Below, in pieces: positions 40,189-48,180 of a stretch of 64,000 bases of DNA. Origin of the DNA: Thiobacillus denitrificans. Its GTDB lineage: Bacteria; Pseudomonadota; Gammaproteobacteria; Burkholderiales; Thiobacillaceae. The position numbers and the translations under genes are program-made. The stretch spans positions 1 through 64,000 of the forward strand of contig DDRS01000040.1 in assembly GCA_002343685.1 (NCBI GenBank), given 5' to 3'. A model generated the notes under the pieces. The model was given only the letters and a program-made list of their open reading frames with translations, was not told the DNA's origin and made no database searches. Within the stretch, counting starts at the first letter, position 1, and every line of letters starts with the position of its first letter.

Positions 40189-40861
40189 GAAACGGGCACG
40201 TCCAGTGATCGTCGACGGCGCGTCCACTGTACTGACGGGCTTCAGAGCCGGCTCCAAAAGGTTTGAGCATGGGATTCGGGGTTCCTTCCAGTTGTGTGTC
40301 GCGCTTGATGATGGTGTCCCGAATCGGCACGTATTTCCCATCGCTTCGCAGACGTTCGAATTGGTCGTGCAGATTGAACACCAGGGCCGGGCGCACAAAG
40401 CGCCGCGCAGTCCGGCTCGCGCCCGGATGCAGGCCTACGACGTAGTATCCGCGGCCGCCCACGCTGAAGCTGAAGTCCGCAGACTTCGGGTCTTTGCTCA
40501 CCCTGGGATCCCATTCGTGATGGACGGCATCGGCATGATGCATGCTGTCCAGATACTGCCACAGAACGGATTCGAAAGCGTCTTCCGTGAGCGTTCCGGG
40601 CTGGCGAAACAGGACCACCATGCTCTGGAACAAGGGCGAATCGCGGTCGTACTCGCGACTGAACTGCTGCAAGGCAGCGACGGTCGAGGCGGCCGGGCCG
40701 CCTCGCAAAGTGTTTTCGATCCGGTAAATGATCTGCCCGCGGCTCAGCGCCGACTTCGCACCCACGCATGGAAAAGACTCGGCGGCAATAAATGCTTCGA
40801 AGCGGCCGATCAGTTCCCCCTCCGAGATATCCGTAGCAGACGGTTGCGATTGCACGCGCAT
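40178..40861 (-). CDS. GntA-like haem-dependent N-oxygenase (YqcI/YcgG family)
   Basis: 227 residues. FPCVGAKSAL (30-39), SREYDRDSPLFQSMVVLF, HPGASR, RDTIIKRD, ARQYSGRAV and WTCPFH near the end are YqcI/YcgG hallmarks; the last Cys and His are candidates for haem ligation. Characterised relatives hydroxylate the guanidine of arginine or its derivatives (GntA in guanitoxin, DcsA in D-cycloserine, AglA). A GGAAGG site precedes the ATG. It heads a two-gene unit with DUF1989. Confidence 0.85.
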   Translation of the reverse strand: MRVQSQPSATDISEGELIGRFEAFIAAESFPCVGAKSALSRGQIIYRIENTLRGGPAASTVAALQQFSREYDRDSPLFQSMVVLFRQPGTLTEDAFESVLWQYLDSMHHADAVHHEWDPRVSKDPKSADFSFSVGGRGYYVVGLHPGASRTARRFVRPALVFNLHDQFERLRSDGKYVPIRDTIIKRDTQLEGTPNPMLKPFGAGSEARQYSGRAVDDHWTCPFHAR

Positions 40862-41197
40862 GACGCCCTTCCTTCCTCGAGAGTCTGTTCCCTGGTCTGT
40901 CTATTCAAATCAAAACGGGCTGGATTCATGGACTCGAGCTTAGCGTCGACGGCGTTTGAGCGAAGTCGTCCAGGGGTCGGGATGCGTGTAGGAAATGGCT
41001 GAAGCGGCAGAGGCGGAAATACGGGCGGGTGCCCACCTGGGGCTGTAGGAGGTGGGCAGAGTCTCGAAGTTGGATTTTGCCCTCTCCCAACGCCGACAGT
41101 GTCTACGCGCCCTGGGCGCCTTTCTGTGCGTGGTCTGTCCGCTTACGGACTGACGTGTTCCCAATGCCGCTGACGCCGGCAGGGCACGGGAGCAAGC
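40862..41197. other. Gap with a strong hairpin, no gene seen
   Basis: 336 bases without a supportable gene. TGCCCACCT/AGGTGGGCA (41030-41038, 41050-41058) is a perfect 9-bp stem, and GGCGCC-type repeats lie near 41107-41121. The promoter for the GntA-like gene should lie at its left end. Confidence 0.6.
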
Positions 41198-41647
41198 TTA
41201 CTTTGATGTGGGAGAAAAAATCCCGCTCCAACGGCTGGTCGCGATACGCAATTGGTCTGACCCGAACTTCGTCAGTTTGAATTTTCCACCGTTTTTTAAT
41301 GCAAGGCGCAAAAGCCAGCTGGCCGCCGGCCCAAGGCGAATCTGCTCCCCGCTGAACCGGGCTTCGACATCCGTACCTGTTTTGCAAATGACGCCACGGC
41401 TCTCTGCCCAAAGGCCCTCGCCGGTTTTGGTGAATTCCATAAAAAGAGAACCATGGTTTTCAACAATGGACATCACCAGAGGTTTGCCGTCATCCATCGT
41501 AGTCTCTTCCCATTTCAGGGGGAAGATAGGGTGGCCGAGCATGACGCCCAATTCACCGACCGTTGCTGCACAGGTTGGCGAAGCATGCGCTTCGCCATGC
41601 CAAGCCAGAAGCAATGGCAGGTAAAACAGGATATATTTTCGGCGCAT
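41198..41647 (-). CDS. Secreted protein of unknown function
   Basis: 149 residues with a signal peptide (KYILFYLPLLLAWHGEAHA, cleavage likely after Ala-Ser). The mature part has two Cys (ASPTCAATVG and VICKTG) that could form a disulfide. No domain recognised. Single-gene unit at the left of a series of minus-strand genes. Confidence 0.75.
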   Translation of the reverse strand: MRRKYILFYLPLLLAWHGEAHASPTCAATVGELGVMLGHPIFPLKWEETTMDDGKPLVMSIVENHGSLFMEFTKTGEGLWAESRGVICKTGTDVEARFSGEQIRLGPAASWLLRLALKNGGKFKLTKFGSDQLRIATSRWSGIFSPTSK

Positions 41648-41879
41648 GGCGAGATTCCGTTTCTCTGGATGAGAGTGACTGGAGAAAACAGTCTAACCAC
41701 ACAATCTGATTTATTTCATGACGGTTTCAGCGTTGGAGGGCCATGTCCAGGATCGGTTTGCTTACGCCGCTCTGCCTGGGCTGAGGCCATAGCGGGCAGA
41801 CACTCTCCGCCTGCCCTCCACACCCCATGCGACTCTCCCGACTTGATTTCGCTGACCGGGAAACCTGGGAATCCCGGGG

Positions 41880-42236
41880 TCAGGGATGCGTATACCCCAG
41901 CACCAACAGCAGCAGCGCCGTGATGGCCATGGCCGCGTGGAAGCTGACGCCCATCATCGGCGGTGGCGAGCGGTGTTCATGGGTGCCCATGCGCAGGGCC
42001 AGCAGAACCAGCCCGCCGGCCAGCGCCAGCACGAACAGCAGCGCCGCATCGTTGTACAGCATGTGAACGGGGCTGCTGAAGATATGTTTTCCCAACAGGG
42101 CCAGGCCCAGCAGGGCGAGGCCGGCGTGCACCGCCGCCAGGGCCCGCAAGCCGCGTCGGTAGCGCACGCCCAGCACCACGAGCCCCAGGCCCAGCGCCAC
42201 CGCCAGGCAAAACAGAACGATTGCGGCAAGGATCAT
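41880..42236 (-). CDS. Small membrane protein, four helices
   Basis: 118 residues, nearly all hydrophobic, with four predicted helices, a short loop HIFSSPVHMLYNDA and a polar loop THEHRSPPPM. Family not recognised. GGAGAACGC precedes the ATG. A perfect 14-bp palindrome lies 23 bases upstream. Confidence 0.8.
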   Translation of the reverse strand: MILAAIVLFCLAVALGLGLVVLGVRYRRGLRALAAVHAGLALLGLALLGKHIFSSPVHMLYNDAALLFVLALAGGLVLLALRMGTHEHRSPPPMMGVSFHAAMAITALLLLVLGYTHP

Positions 42237-42258
42237 GCGTTCTCCATTAAAGTATTCG

Positions 42259-42272
42259 ATTCAAGCTTGAAT
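42259..42272. promoter_or_regulatory. Perfect palindrome upstream of the membrane protein gene
   Basis: ATTCAAGCTTGAAT, self-complementary over 14 bases and flanked by a further GTATTC/GAATAC match with a one-base offset. An operator is plausible. Confidence 0.5.
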
Positions 42273-42394
42273 ACGACCGGGTCTCGGACTGAGCGCTCGA
42301 CGCGCGCCTTCGAACCTTGGGCGCGATCGCGAAGGGAGCGAGCAGCCTGAAGACCCGTCAAACGGGGTGTCGTTCCATGTGTCTGAAAAAACAC

Positions 42395-42634
42395 TCAATC
42401 AGTCGGCGCAAAAGGGTTGCCCGATCGCTGCCGGAGCGGCGTGAGAATGTCCGCCAGGCCGTTGTGATCGATTTCCTGCATCAGGGCCAGCAGACGGCCA
42501 ATTTCACCCGGAGGGAATCCGTTGCGCGCGAACCAGTTGAGGTAATTGCCCGGCAGGTCCGCAATGATCCGGCCCTTGTGCATGCCAAAAGGCATCTCCC
42601 GGGTGACAAGTAATTCCAGGTCCTTGGGATTCAT
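42395..42634 (-). CDS. DUF3820-family protein
   Basis: 79 residues. MPFGMHKGRIIADLPGNYLNWFARNGFPPGEIGRLL is the DUF3820 signature (fold known as putative quorum-sensing-regulated virulence factor). The fold suggests nucleic-acid or protein binding; role unknown. ATG preferred over a GTG three codons upstream. Confidence 0.88.
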   Translation of the reverse strand: MNPKDLELLVTREMPFGMHKGRIIADLPGNYLNWFARNGFPPGEIGRLLALMQEIDHNGLADILTPLRQRSGNPFAPTD

Positions 42635-42685
42635 GTTACCCACTGCCTCGGCATCGAATAAAGGAGGCAGGCTGCACGGACCCCG

Positions 42686-43603
42686 TCATCTCTGTTCGGC
42701 CAATCGATGTGTCGCGCCCAGCACCGCGCCGATCGTCACCAGCACGACGCCAGAAATGGTCACGGCATCGAGGGATTCCTTCAGCAATGGCACGGCGGCC
42801 ACCGCCGAGATGCCGGGAACCATGGCCAGCATGAGCGTTGCCTTTTGCGGCCCGATGTTGTGGATGGCGTAGGTGAAGAGCAGGCCGGCAATCGAGGCGG
42901 CCAGGATGCCTTGATACACGCCTTGCAACAGAATGAAGGACAGGGAAACAGTGGTGATGGCCTTGGGCAGGAAGAGGAGATAAACCGGCGTGTAGAAAAC
43001 CATGGAAATCACGGAGACCCCGACCGTTGCTTCGATGGGTGGGACATGCCAATGCTTGAGCAACAAGACGAAGCTTGCGAAGCTGATTGCGGCAAGGAGA
43101 AAGAACATATCCCCTACCCATTGATGGGCGGGGGCGCCGGAAATCTGGCCCAGGCTGTGGAAGCCGATCAGCACGATCCCCAGCCCCGCGACCAGCAGGG
43201 CGAACTCGGTCCGGATGCCAGGGCGGTGCCCGAGTATGAGCCAGGTGATCAATGCGCTCGCAAAGGGAATGCCGCCATTGACCAGAATGCCCGCGTGCGC
43301 GGCCGGCGCAAGGGAAAAGCCCGAGTAGATGAACAAGGTGTAACCCGTGCCGCCAATCGCGGCAAGCACGGCAAGCCGCGGCCACTTGAGGTGGTTCCAT
43401 CGGGTCAACATAAAGGGAAGAAACGCCATTCCCGAGACGACAAAACGGATGGCCACCATGTCATAGGGCGTAAGCGGGCTACGCCCGCCCAGCCGGGAGA
43501 CGATATTGAACCCGGACCAGATCATGACGACCACCGCTGCTGCCGAAAAGCCTTTGAGCAGGTTGAGACGGTGGGCCGGAATAGTTGGATCGGCATCTGT
43601 CAT
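42686..43603 (-). CDS. DMT-family (EamA) transporter
   Basis: 305 residues, ten hydrophobic helices in two EamA repeats (first repeat IWSGFNIVSRLGGR, second MFFLLAAISFASFVLLLKHW). Probable metabolite exporter of unknown substrate. The start codon shares ATGA with the end of a small frame on the same strand. Confidence 0.9.
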   Translation of the reverse strand: MTDADPTIPAHRLNLLKGFSAAAVVVMIWSGFNIVSRLGGRSPLTPYDMVAIRFVVSGMAFLPFMLTRWNHLKWPRLAVLAAIGGTGYTLFIYSGFSLAPAAHAGILVNGGIPFASALITWLILGHRPGIRTEFALLVAGLGIVLIGFHSLGQISGAPAHQWVGDMFFLLAAISFASFVLLLKHWHVPPIEATVGVSVISMVFYTPVYLLFLPKAITTVSLSFILLQGVYQGILAASIAGLLFTYAIHNIGPQKATLMLAMVPGISAVAAVPLLKESLDAVTISGVVLVTIGAVLGATHRLAEQR

Positions 43604-43722
43604 GCGTTGGGTTCCGGGATGTCGGGAGTGCTCACATTACCACTGACCACGCAATCGATCGCGTCGTGCACCCAGGCGGCAGTCGTACGATAAAAAAGCA
43701 GGTTCCGCGATCTTTTGTGCAC
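43600..43722 (-). CDS. Possible 40-residue peptide coupled to the transporter
   Basis: A GTG-initiated frame (HKRSRNLLFYRTTAAWVHDA, then IDCVV...PDIPEPNA) whose TGA overlaps the ATG of the DMT transporter. The ATGA junction and plausible amino acid composition are the only support. It may instead be the tail of a decayed gene. Confidence 0.3.
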   Translation of the reverse strand: MHKRSRNLLFYRTTAAWVHDAIDCVVSGNVSTPDIPEPNA

Positions 43723-43766
43723 TGGATGCGCCGGCGCGACGTGGCCGCTGCGGACGGCGTGCCCGT

Positions 43767-44255
43767 TCAATACGGCGTGCCGTCCTGGTGGAAGAAGCGC
43801 CACCGGCCGTCGACGAAGGTGGCGAACAGATCGTCGTCGGGGTAGGTGACTTCGTCGCCCGACGAACGGTCGCCGATTTCCAGAACCAGCACGTCTTCGC
43901 CGGTTTCGTTCAGCAGCTGGCTGGCATTGCCGGTGCCGGCCTTGAAGCCGGCGCACATGCCGGGCGCCAGGCGCATGCTGCCTTCGTTGGTGCGCAGGGT
44001 GGGCGATCCGGCGAGGATGTAGACCAGTTCGTCCTGCCGGGAATGCGCATGGCGCAAGGCCGAGACCGCACCGGGCGCCAGGCGCGTGAGGTTGACGCCG
44101 AAGTTGGCCAGGCCGAAGGCGTCGCCCAGGGCGCGCTTCTCGCGTCCGGCCAGGCGTTCGCCCAGCAAGGTCTGGATCGCTTGCGGATAGGTGGAGGGTC
44201 GGTCGCGCGGCGGAATGTCGAGGGCGACGCGGGCGACGGATGTAGAGGGCGTCAT
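43767..44255 (-). CDS. Cupin-domain protein
   Basis: 162 residues. The barrel carries RLAPGAVSALRHAHSRQDELVYILAG (His, His, Glu metal set) and a second half with TGEDVLVLEIGDRS. The C-terminal YPDDDLFATFVDGRWRFFH is typical of a cupin subgroup found with MocR and aminotransferase genes. GGGAGA precedes the ATG. It lies 38 bases downstream of the MocR-type gene on the same strand. Confidence 0.88.
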   Translation of the reverse strand: MTPSTSVARVALDIPPRDRPSTYPQAIQTLLGERLAGREKRALGDAFGLANFGVNLTRLAPGAVSALRHAHSRQDELVYILAGSPTLRTNEGSMRLAPGMCAGFKAGTGNASQLLNETGEDVLVLEIGDRSSGDEVTYPDDDLFATFVDGRWRFFHQDGTPY

Positions 44256-44293
44256 GCGGTTTTCTCCCGTTGATGGCGTGAGTGTGATGCGGG

Positions 44294-45700
44294 TCAGGCG
44301 CGCCGGGCGAGTTTGCCCAGCGCTTCCAGCGCCTGTTCCACCCGTGTGTCCCAGGGCAGGGCAGCGGCCAGCCGCAGGCAGTTGCGGTAGCGGCCCTGCG
44401 GCGAGAAGAGATTGCCCGGGGTGAAACTGATGCCTTGTTGTAGCGCCTTGTCGTGGAGGGCGAGCGTATCGATGTGCTCCGGAAGTTCGACCCAGAGCAC
44501 GAAGCCGCCGTCGGGGCGCGAGGTCCGGGTGCCGGCCGGAAAATGCCGGGCGATGTGCGCCTGCATGCGCGCCAGGTTGTCGGCGTAGGAGCGGCGTACC
44601 TTGTTGAGGTGGCGTTCGTAGCGGCCGTCCGCCAGGTAGCGGGCCACGGCCAGCTGCGGCAGGGTGGCGCTGGACAGGGTGCTGACGTACTTGAGGTGCT
44701 CGACGGCCTGGCGCCAGCGGCCCGGCACGATCCAGCCGACCCGGTAGCCGGGCGCGATGGTCTTGGAGAACGAGGCGCACAGCAGCACGTTGTCCGTGCG
44801 GTCGTACGCCTTGGCCGGGCGCGGGCGCGTGCGGCCGTGGGCGAGGTCGCCGTAGATATCGTCCTCGATGAGCGGAATGCCGCGCGCGGCGAGCATTTTC
44901 ACCAGCCGGGTCTTGTGGGCGTCGGGCATGAGGCTGCCGGTGGGGTTGCTGAAATTGCTCACCACCGCCACGGCCTTGACCGGCCAGCGTTCCAGGGCCA
45001 GGGCCAGGGCGTCGAGGCTGATGCCTGTGACCGGGTCGCTGGGGATTTCCAGCGCCTGCATGCCCAGCGACTCGATCGCCTGCAGGGTGCCGAAGAAGGC
45101 GGGGCTCTCAATGGCGATGATGTCGCCGGCCTTGGCCACGGCGCGCAGGGCGAGGTTCAGGGCTTCCTGGCAACCGTCAGTGATGACCACGTCGTCCGGA
45201 CCGAAGGCACAGCCGCGTTCGGCGGCGCGCTGCGCGATGCGGATGCGCAGGGGTTCTTCACCCGGGGGAAAGCTGTAGCGGCTGGCGACATCGTTGCTGT
45301 CGCGCAGGCTGCGGTTGAAGGCGGCGCGCAGGTCGGCCAGCGGCAGATAACCGGGGTGGGGCGTGGCCGCGCCCAGCGAAACCAGGTCGGGTTGCAGCGC
45401 GTTGCGGCACAGGCGCAGGGCGACCTCGGTGACGCTGACCGTGCAGGGACCTTCGGCATTGTCGTTGCCTTTCGCGGGGGGCAGCGAGGATTCGGGGTGG
45501 CGCGCAAAGAATCCGGATTGCGGCCGCGCTTCCAGCCAGCCATGGCTTTCCAGCAGCCGGTAGGCCGACACCGCCGTGTTCTGGCTGACCCGGTGCTGTT
45601 CGGACAGCCGTCTGACGGAGGGCAGGCGGTCGCCGGGCTGGTACACGCCCTGGCGGATGGCGTTCTTCACGTGCGTCGCGAGGTTTTCGTACAAGTTCAT
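44294..45700 (-). CDS. MocR-type regulator (GntR HTH fused to aminotransferase fold)
   Basis: 468 residues. An N-terminal GntR winged helix (about 5-75; GDRLPSVRRLSEQHRVSQNTA) is fused to a fold-type I PLP domain with the PLP lysine in SFSKTIAPGYRVGW. Such proteins are usually PLP-sensing transcription factors rather than enzymes. The frame is open far upstream, but MNLYENLATHVK matches family starts. A perfect 11-bp inverted repeat about 75 bases upstream is the probable binding site. Confidence 0.92.
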   Translation of the reverse strand: MNLYENLATHVKNAIRQGVYQPGDRLPSVRRLSEQHRVSQNTAVSAYRLLESHGWLEARPQSGFFARHPESSLPPAKGNDNAEGPCTVSVTEVALRLCRNALQPDLVSLGAATPHPGYLPLADLRAAFNRSLRDSNDVASRYSFPPGEEPLRIRIAQRAAERGCAFGPDDVVITDGCQEALNLALRAVAKAGDIIAIESPAFFGTLQAIESLGMQALEIPSDPVTGISLDALALALERWPVKAVAVVSNFSNPTGSLMPDAHKTRLVKMLAARGIPLIEDDIYGDLAHGRTRPRPAKAYDRTDNVLLCASFSKTIAPGYRVGWIVPGRWRQAVEHLKYVSTLSSATLPQLAVARYLADGRYERHLNKVRRSYADNLARMQAHIARHFPAGTRTSRPDGGFVLWVELPEHIDTLALHDKALQQGISFTPGNLFSPQGRYRNCLRLAAALPWDTRVEQALEALGKLARRA

Positions 45701-45772
45701 GGCAGCCTCCTGTCTCGCCAGTGTAGGGCCAGCGCCGTGCCCCGATGCAGTACACGCGAAGCCGATCCCGAT

Positions 45773-45805
45773 GGTTACAGTTGGCCTCAGGATGCAACTG
45801 TAACC
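45773..45805. promoter_or_regulatory. Perfect inverted repeat, probable MocR operator
   Basis: GGTTACAGTTG and CAACTGTAACC, 11-bp perfect arms with an 11-base spacer (22 bases, about two turns, centre to centre). It lies in the divergent gap between the MocR gene and the DUF1127 gene. Confidence 0.75.
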
Positions 45806-45865
45806 TAATGAAATCGGTTTTTCTGCATCTGTATCGAGGCGCCGCGCCTGCCTAGTATTCCGGGC

Positions 45866-46246
45866 ATGGATGGCAACATACGACAGGAAGGCAGCGCGGA
45901 TGTCCGGCAGCTTGTGCACCGGGCGGCTGCCTTGCGCAGGCGCTATATCCGGAGGGTTGCAGGCAGAATCCTGCGGCGCCTGACCGTTGCCATGGCCTGC
46001 CGGCGGGCCGAATCCGAACTCGGTGCGTTGAGCGACCGGGCACTGCATGACCTGGGCGTGGATCGGGGCGGCATCATGTACGCGGTCCGCTATGGCCGAA
46101 GGGAACGCCGGGCGGGCGCATTGCGTCGGCTGCTGATTTCGGCACGACGATTGGGAACGCTCATCTGGAACAGGAGGACACGTGATCACGAAAGCGCAAG
46201 CCGACAGATTCGGCAAGGAATGGATCGAAGCCTGGAACAGCCATGA
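45866..46246 (+). CDS. DUF1127-containing small protein
   Basis: 126 residues, very Arg-rich. Residues about 40-80 (RRAESELGALSDRALHDLGVDRGGI) match DUF1127, a small domain that in some proteobacteria binds RNA or modulates phosphate and carbon metabolism. The last 20 or so residues overlap the next gene in another frame, so the true end may have been extended. Divergent from MocR. Confidence 0.65.
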   Translation: MDGNIRQEGSADVRQLVHRAAALRRRYIRRVAGRILRRLTVAMACRRAESELGALSDRALHDLGVDRGGIMYAVRYGRRERRAGALRRLLISARRLGTLIWNRRTRDHESASRQIRQGMDRSLEQP

Positions 46247-46538
46247 CCTGGACCGGATACTGTCGCACTACAGCGAGGACTTCGTGATGTCTTCCCCACA
46301 TATCGCCGTGATCGCGGGCGAACCAAGCGGCGTGCTCAAGGGAAAACGCGCGGTGGGAGACTACTGGAGGCGGGCCCTGTCACGTTTCCCCGACCTGCAC
46401 TTCGAGCTGCTGGCGACGTTTGCCGGGGCGGACAGCGTGGCGATCCACTACAACGGCGTGCGTGGTCCCGTGATCGAAGTGCTGTTCTTCGATGCCGGCG
46501 GCCTGGTCGAGCGGGCGGCGGCACACTATCTGCCGTAG
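46182..46538 (+). CDS. SnoaL/NTF2-like protein
   Basis: 118 residues, NTF2-like: FGKEWIEAWNSHDLDRILSHYSEDFVMSSP, GKRAVGDYWRRALSRFPDL and an aromatic strand at the end. It starts at GTG with an excellent AGGAGG site five bases upstream, which decides the start despite a 65-base overlap with the DUF1127 gene. Likely co-transcribed and under the MocR-region operator. Ligand unknown. Confidence 0.88.
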   Translation: MITKAQADRFGKEWIEAWNSHDLDRILSHYSEDFVMSSPHIAVIAGEPSGVLKGKRAVGDYWRRALSRFPDLHFELLATFAGADSVAIHYNGVRGPVIEVLFFDAGGLVERAAAHYLP

Positions 46539-46810
46539 CGCGGGCAGTGTCCGTTCTACCGCGCGAATTCCCGGGCCGGACGGCGTGGGTTCAGTTCGGG
46601 TTCGCTTCAATTCACGAGGCCGCAGAGACCACGGGCCAGGACCTGGGGCAGTGACTGTTCTGATTCAAATGCCGCGACCGGCTTGAAGGATGGTGTCGGG
46701 TAGCCTGCGCGTAGGACGGGAACGCTCCGAGGGCTTGCTCGACACATGGCCGATGACGGCCAAGCCGCTCCGCAGTCGCCGGCATTCCCCGTGCTACCAT
46801 CCGCCCCGCC

Positions 46811-47866
46811 ATGCGACTCCCCCAACTCCGACAACGTCTTCGCGCTCTCGGCGCTGCGCCCTGCCATGAGGGGCGCGTGCTGCGGGCGTGGGTTCAGGTA
46901 CGCTCGCTCGATAACAAGCGCCGGCGCGCAGAGGACTTTCTGCCGCTGTCGGTGCGTCACGCGCTTCCCGGTTTGTTCGATGAGCTGAATGCGCTCGCAC
47001 GGGTGTATTCCGAGCATCCCGGCGAGGACGGCTCGGCACGCCTGCTGGTGGAACTGGCGGATGGCCAGACGGTGGAAAGCGTGCTGCTGCCGCGCGACGG
47101 CGTGTGCGTGTCGACCCAGGTCGGCTGTGCGGTGGGCTGCGTGTTCTGCATGACCGGCCGTGCTGGTTTGCTGCGCCAGCTCTCCAGCGCGGAGATCGTC
47201 GCGCAGGTGGTGCTGGCGCGCAGCCGCCGCCCGGTGAAGAAGGTCGTGTTCATGGGCATGGGCGAGCCGGCCCACAATCTGGACAACGTACTGGAGGCCA
47301 TCGAGCTGCTCGGCGTGGAAGGTGGCATCGGCCACAAGAACCTGGTTTTCTCGACCGTCGGCGACCGGCGCGTGTTCGAGCGCCTGCCGCTGTCCAGAGT
47401 GAAGCCAGCGCTGGCGCTTTCCCTGCACACTACGGACCAGGAATTGCGCCGCCGACTGCTGCCGAAGGCGCCCGACATCGCGCCGGTCGAACTGGTCGAG
47501 TTGGGCGAAGCCTATGCCCGCCGCACCGGCTACCCGATCCAGTATCAGTGGACGCTGCTCGAGGGCATCAACGACGGCGATGCCGAATTGGAGGGGATCG
47601 CACGATTGCTGGCCGGCAAGTATGCGGTGATGAACCTGATTCCCTACAACCGCGTCGAGGGCAACGACGGCTTCGACTACCGCCGTCCAAGCTGGGAACG
47701 GGCGGCCGAGATGGCGCGCCGCCTGCACCAACGCGGCGTGCTCACCAAGCTGCGCCACTCCGCGGGGCAGGATGTCGAGGGCGGTTGTGGGCAGTTGCGG
47801 GCGCGAACGCTGCGCATCGATGAAGGAACGATAAGGGTCAGCCCCGAGCGGATGTCCCACGTTTGA
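46811..47866 (+). CDS. RlmN/Cfr-family radical SAM RNA methyltransferase
   Basis: 351 residues. The radical SAM cluster is C106-x3-C110-x2-C113 (VGCAVGCVFCMTG). The two extra catalytic cysteines of RlmN are conserved in spacing: Cys99, seven before the cluster, and Cys326 in GGCGQL. GMGEPAHNLDNV is typical. It should methylate C2 of an adenosine in RNA. It is somewhat short and divergent from standard RlmN, so a paralogue with another target is possible. Confidence 0.88.
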   Translation: MRLPQLRQRLRALGAAPCHEGRVLRAWVQVRSLDNKRRRAEDFLPLSVRHALPGLFDELNALARVYSEHPGEDGSARLLVELADGQTVESVLLPRDGVCVSTQVGCAVGCVFCMTGRAGLLRQLSSAEIVAQVVLARSRRPVKKVVFMGMGEPAHNLDNVLEAIELLGVEGGIGHKNLVFSTVGDRRVFERLPLSRVKPALALSLHTTDQELRRRLLPKAPDIAPVELVELGEAYARRTGYPIQYQWTLLEGINDGDAELEGIARLLAGKYAVMNLIPYNRVEGNDGFDYRRPSWERAAEMARRLHQRGVLTKLRHSAGQDVEGGCGQLRARTLRIDEGTIRVSPERMSHV

Positions 47867-47896
47867 CAGGCGCTCACCTTTTCGACTTCAGTCACG

Positions 47897-47922
47897 CCAC
47901 CGCTTGAATGCCGCTGCGGTGG
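47897..47922 (+). terminator. Hairpin after the RlmN-like gene
   Basis: CCACCGC/GCGGTGG, 7-bp stem with a 12-base loop, about 30 bases after the stop; followed by TCTTAT rather than a clean T-run. Confidence 0.5.
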
Positions 47923-48180
47923 TCTTATCGGCGCATCGGATCACCCGACTACGACTAAAGTTGTATATCCCTCTCCGGGTATTCGACCTAGAGTGTTTTT
48001 AGCTGTCCGACACAAGCGGTCGCTGCGATCCGCCCGCCGTTCCGATGAGCGCACGCGAACGATGGACGTGGACGGGACGGACACACGATCTGAATCCATG
48101 AAGCGTTCAGATATTCGCCGGGCTGCCAGCATGCGACGCATGGCACGGCACCGATCGAAAAATCAGACACGGAGGGACAC
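47923..48180 (+). promoter_or_regulatory. Leader region of the unknown gene at 48181
   Basis: Contains the dyad ACGACT-AA-AGTTGT (47951-47964), followed by TATATCC. A 42-codon Arg-rich frame (ATG 48062) ends 10 bases inside the next gene; it may be a leader or chance. I see no other gene in the stretch. GGAGGG lies four bases before the downstream ATG. Confidence 0.5.

Noticed and set aside
46612..46812. A 66-codon minus-strand frame before the RlmN-like gene.
   Set aside because: No ribosome site or homologue; it lies in the promoter region of the RlmN-like gene.
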